A DNA stretch of 16,364 nucleotides. Source: Roseimarinus sp035271585 (lineage in GTDB: Bacteria > Bacteroidota > Bacteroidia > Bacteroidales > Prolixibacteraceae). This document shows, one piece after another, positions 15,495-16,364 of this stretch. The position numbers were made by a program, and so were the translations under genes. A model generated the notes under the pieces. The model made no database searches. It saw nothing but the letters and a program-made list of their open reading frames with translations, and was not told the DNA's origin. Where the stretch lies: assembly GCA_035271585.1 (NCBI GenBank), contig DATERL010000121.1, positions 1-16,364 of the forward strand. Reading direction: 5' to 3'. Position 1 is the first letter of the stretch. Every line of letters starts with the position of its first letter.

Positions 15495-16130
15495 TTAGAA
15501 CCATCCAAATAAGAAACTCATATAAACCCCTACATTTGAGAAATCCTTATTACTTAACGAGGGAATATTGTTTAGATTAAAAGTTTGACGGTATTCAACA
15601 CCCAAGTTTAACTTGAAATACCGTGTAAAATTTATCTCGGCCGACACCGTGGGAATTACAACGAATACACCATCTCTCAGTATCTGATTGCCTTGAGTAA
15701 TTCCACTTACGTTTCCCCACCCCAGTCGAGTACTTACAACAGGGTGAATTAATCGTTGTGGCATAAATTCATAACCTAACCAAAAACCGCCGTATCCAAA
15801 TTCAACATTTCGAAATTCCAACGATGGACTATTATTTATCGAATTTGATGTTCCTTCGCCATAACCTCCTATGAAAAAATTATTGATGATAACACCACCG
15901 CCGCCCCCACTCATCACTGCAAATTCACCATCAATTTGGGTAAATGAAATAGTTGGGCCACCAAATCCGCTAATTCGTTTCAGCTCAAACGAACTCATTA
16001 CCGTCTGAATTTCATTATTATTATACGCCTTTTCTTTCTTTTCAATATAATCATCGGGGCTAATGGTTTTTTGAGCCATCAAAAATACACTGACCATCAG
16101 TAATGCAGTCAATAAAGTAAGTTTTCTCAT
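15495..16130 (-). CDS. Small outer-membrane beta-barrel-like protein
   Basis: This 211-residue protein begins with a signal peptide (1-19, ending FLMA-QK) and a charged Glu/Lys/Asn-rich segment (21-42). About eight amphipathic beta-strand-like segments rich in aromatic residues and Gly follow, and the last residue is Phe (SFLFGWF), the usual outer-membrane insertion signal. A run of five glycines (75-79) opens GGVIINNFFIGGYGEG (78-93). That pattern, with FGGPTISFTQIDGEFAVMSG before it (56-75), is one I associate with uncharacterised Bacteroidota outer-membrane proteins. Function is unknown; a channel or a structural barrel are both possible. It is convergent with the large T9SS gene and shares its terminator. 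Confidence 0.8.
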   Translation of the reverse strand: MRKLTLLTALLMVSVFLMAQKTISPDDYIEKKEKAYNNNEIQTVMSSFELKRISGFGGPTISFTQIDGEFAVMSGGGGGVIINNFFIGGYGEGTSNSINNSPSLEFRNVEFGYGGFWLGYEFMPQRLIHPVVSTRLGWGNVSGITQGNQILRDGVFVVIPTVSAEINFTRYFKLNLGVEYRQTFNLNNIPSLSNKDFSNVGVYMSFLFGWF

Positions 16131-16364
16131 TTCTTTTATTATTTATAGTTATTTTATGCAAAAACGTTATTCATACAGACAGCTAATCTTTCAAAAGGTT
16201 GCAAAAACTAAAAGAAAAGAGCATTAAAAAGCTTATAAAATTGAATTTTAAATTTATAAACATGGGAGCTGATTAAAATATTGAGGCTATTTATAAATTT
16301 CAAACTATTAATATTGCAAAAGAGTGCTATAAAAATAAAAATTACACCAAGGTCTGCATTATAG
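16131..16364. other. AT-rich leader region at the window edge
   Basis: No gene is visible to the end of the window. The stretch should contain the promoter of the minus-strand barrel gene, but I see no exact TAnnTTTG box with a matching upstream TTTG. An 11-base inverted pair, AAATTTATAAA (16250-16260) and TTTATAAATTT (16290-16300), is the only structure, and at this base composition it may be chance. Confidence 0.4.

Noticed and set aside
16156..16227. 23-codon plus-strand ORF (MQKRYSYRQL...) near the right edge
   Set aside because: It is very short, lies in the leader of the minus-strand barrel gene, and has no promoter or recognisable feature.
1..16364. tRNA, rRNA, insertion sequence or phage genes
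   Set aside because: I found no cloverleaf, rRNA signature, transposase or integrase motif on either strand; the only mobile-like elements are the palindromic repeats at 67-235.

Overview
The window looks like a piece of an anaerobic or fermentative Bacteroidota chromosome (Bacteroidales/Marinilabiliales-like; the lineage is inferred). The signs are low G+C with AT-rich spacers, exact TAnnTTTG-type promoter boxes, CACCGCAAAGAC-type palindromic repeats typical of this phylum, type IX secretion (T9SS) C-terminal domains, and a sodium-pumping methylmalonyl-CoA decarboxylase operon.

Left part (1-5950, minus strand): after a repeat-bearing spacer comes a compact operon, read right to left: mce (methylmalonyl-CoA epimerase), mmdA (carboxyltransferase), a small OadG-type membrane subunit, a biotin carrier protein, and the multi-membrane beta subunit. 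It ends in a hairpin terminator at 303-337. No biotin carboxylase is present, which fits a decarboxylase rather than an ATP-dependent carboxylase. Upstream, with its own promoter and terminator, lies an acetyl-CoA hydrolase/transferase family CoA-transferase. Together these fit the succinate-to-propionate branch: methylmalonyl-CoA epimers are interconverted, the (S) form is decarboxylated to propionyl-CoA while Na+ is exported, and a CoA-transferase may recycle CoA. That last role is inferred.

Middle spacer (5951-6463): AT-rich. It holds the CoA-transferase promoter, a TGA-N6-TCA palindrome and a perfect 15-bp direct repeat at 20-bp period.

Right part (6464-15414, plus strand): an unrecognised small ORF, then four exported proteins in a row. 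Two large multidomain proteins (6799-10017 and 12331-15414) end in T9SS sorting domains. Between them sit a 59-residue protein and a 670-residue protein that both end in a Pro-rich spacer, a V-P-[VL] motif, one hydrophobic helix and a basic tail, a different kind of surface-anchoring signal. The domains (lamin-tail-like, FnIII-like, jelly-roll adhesin-like, chitobiase C-terminal-like, OB-fold-like) are those that usually accompany Bacteroidota extracellular nucleases and adhesins, yet no catalytic domain is visible. A convergent gene at 15495-16130 encodes a small outer-membrane beta-barrel-like protein and shares a bidirectional terminator with the last large gene.

The most interesting part is 6.4-15.4 kb: a run of exported proteins that mixes two C-terminal sorting signals and contains nuclease-type accessory modules without a nuclease.
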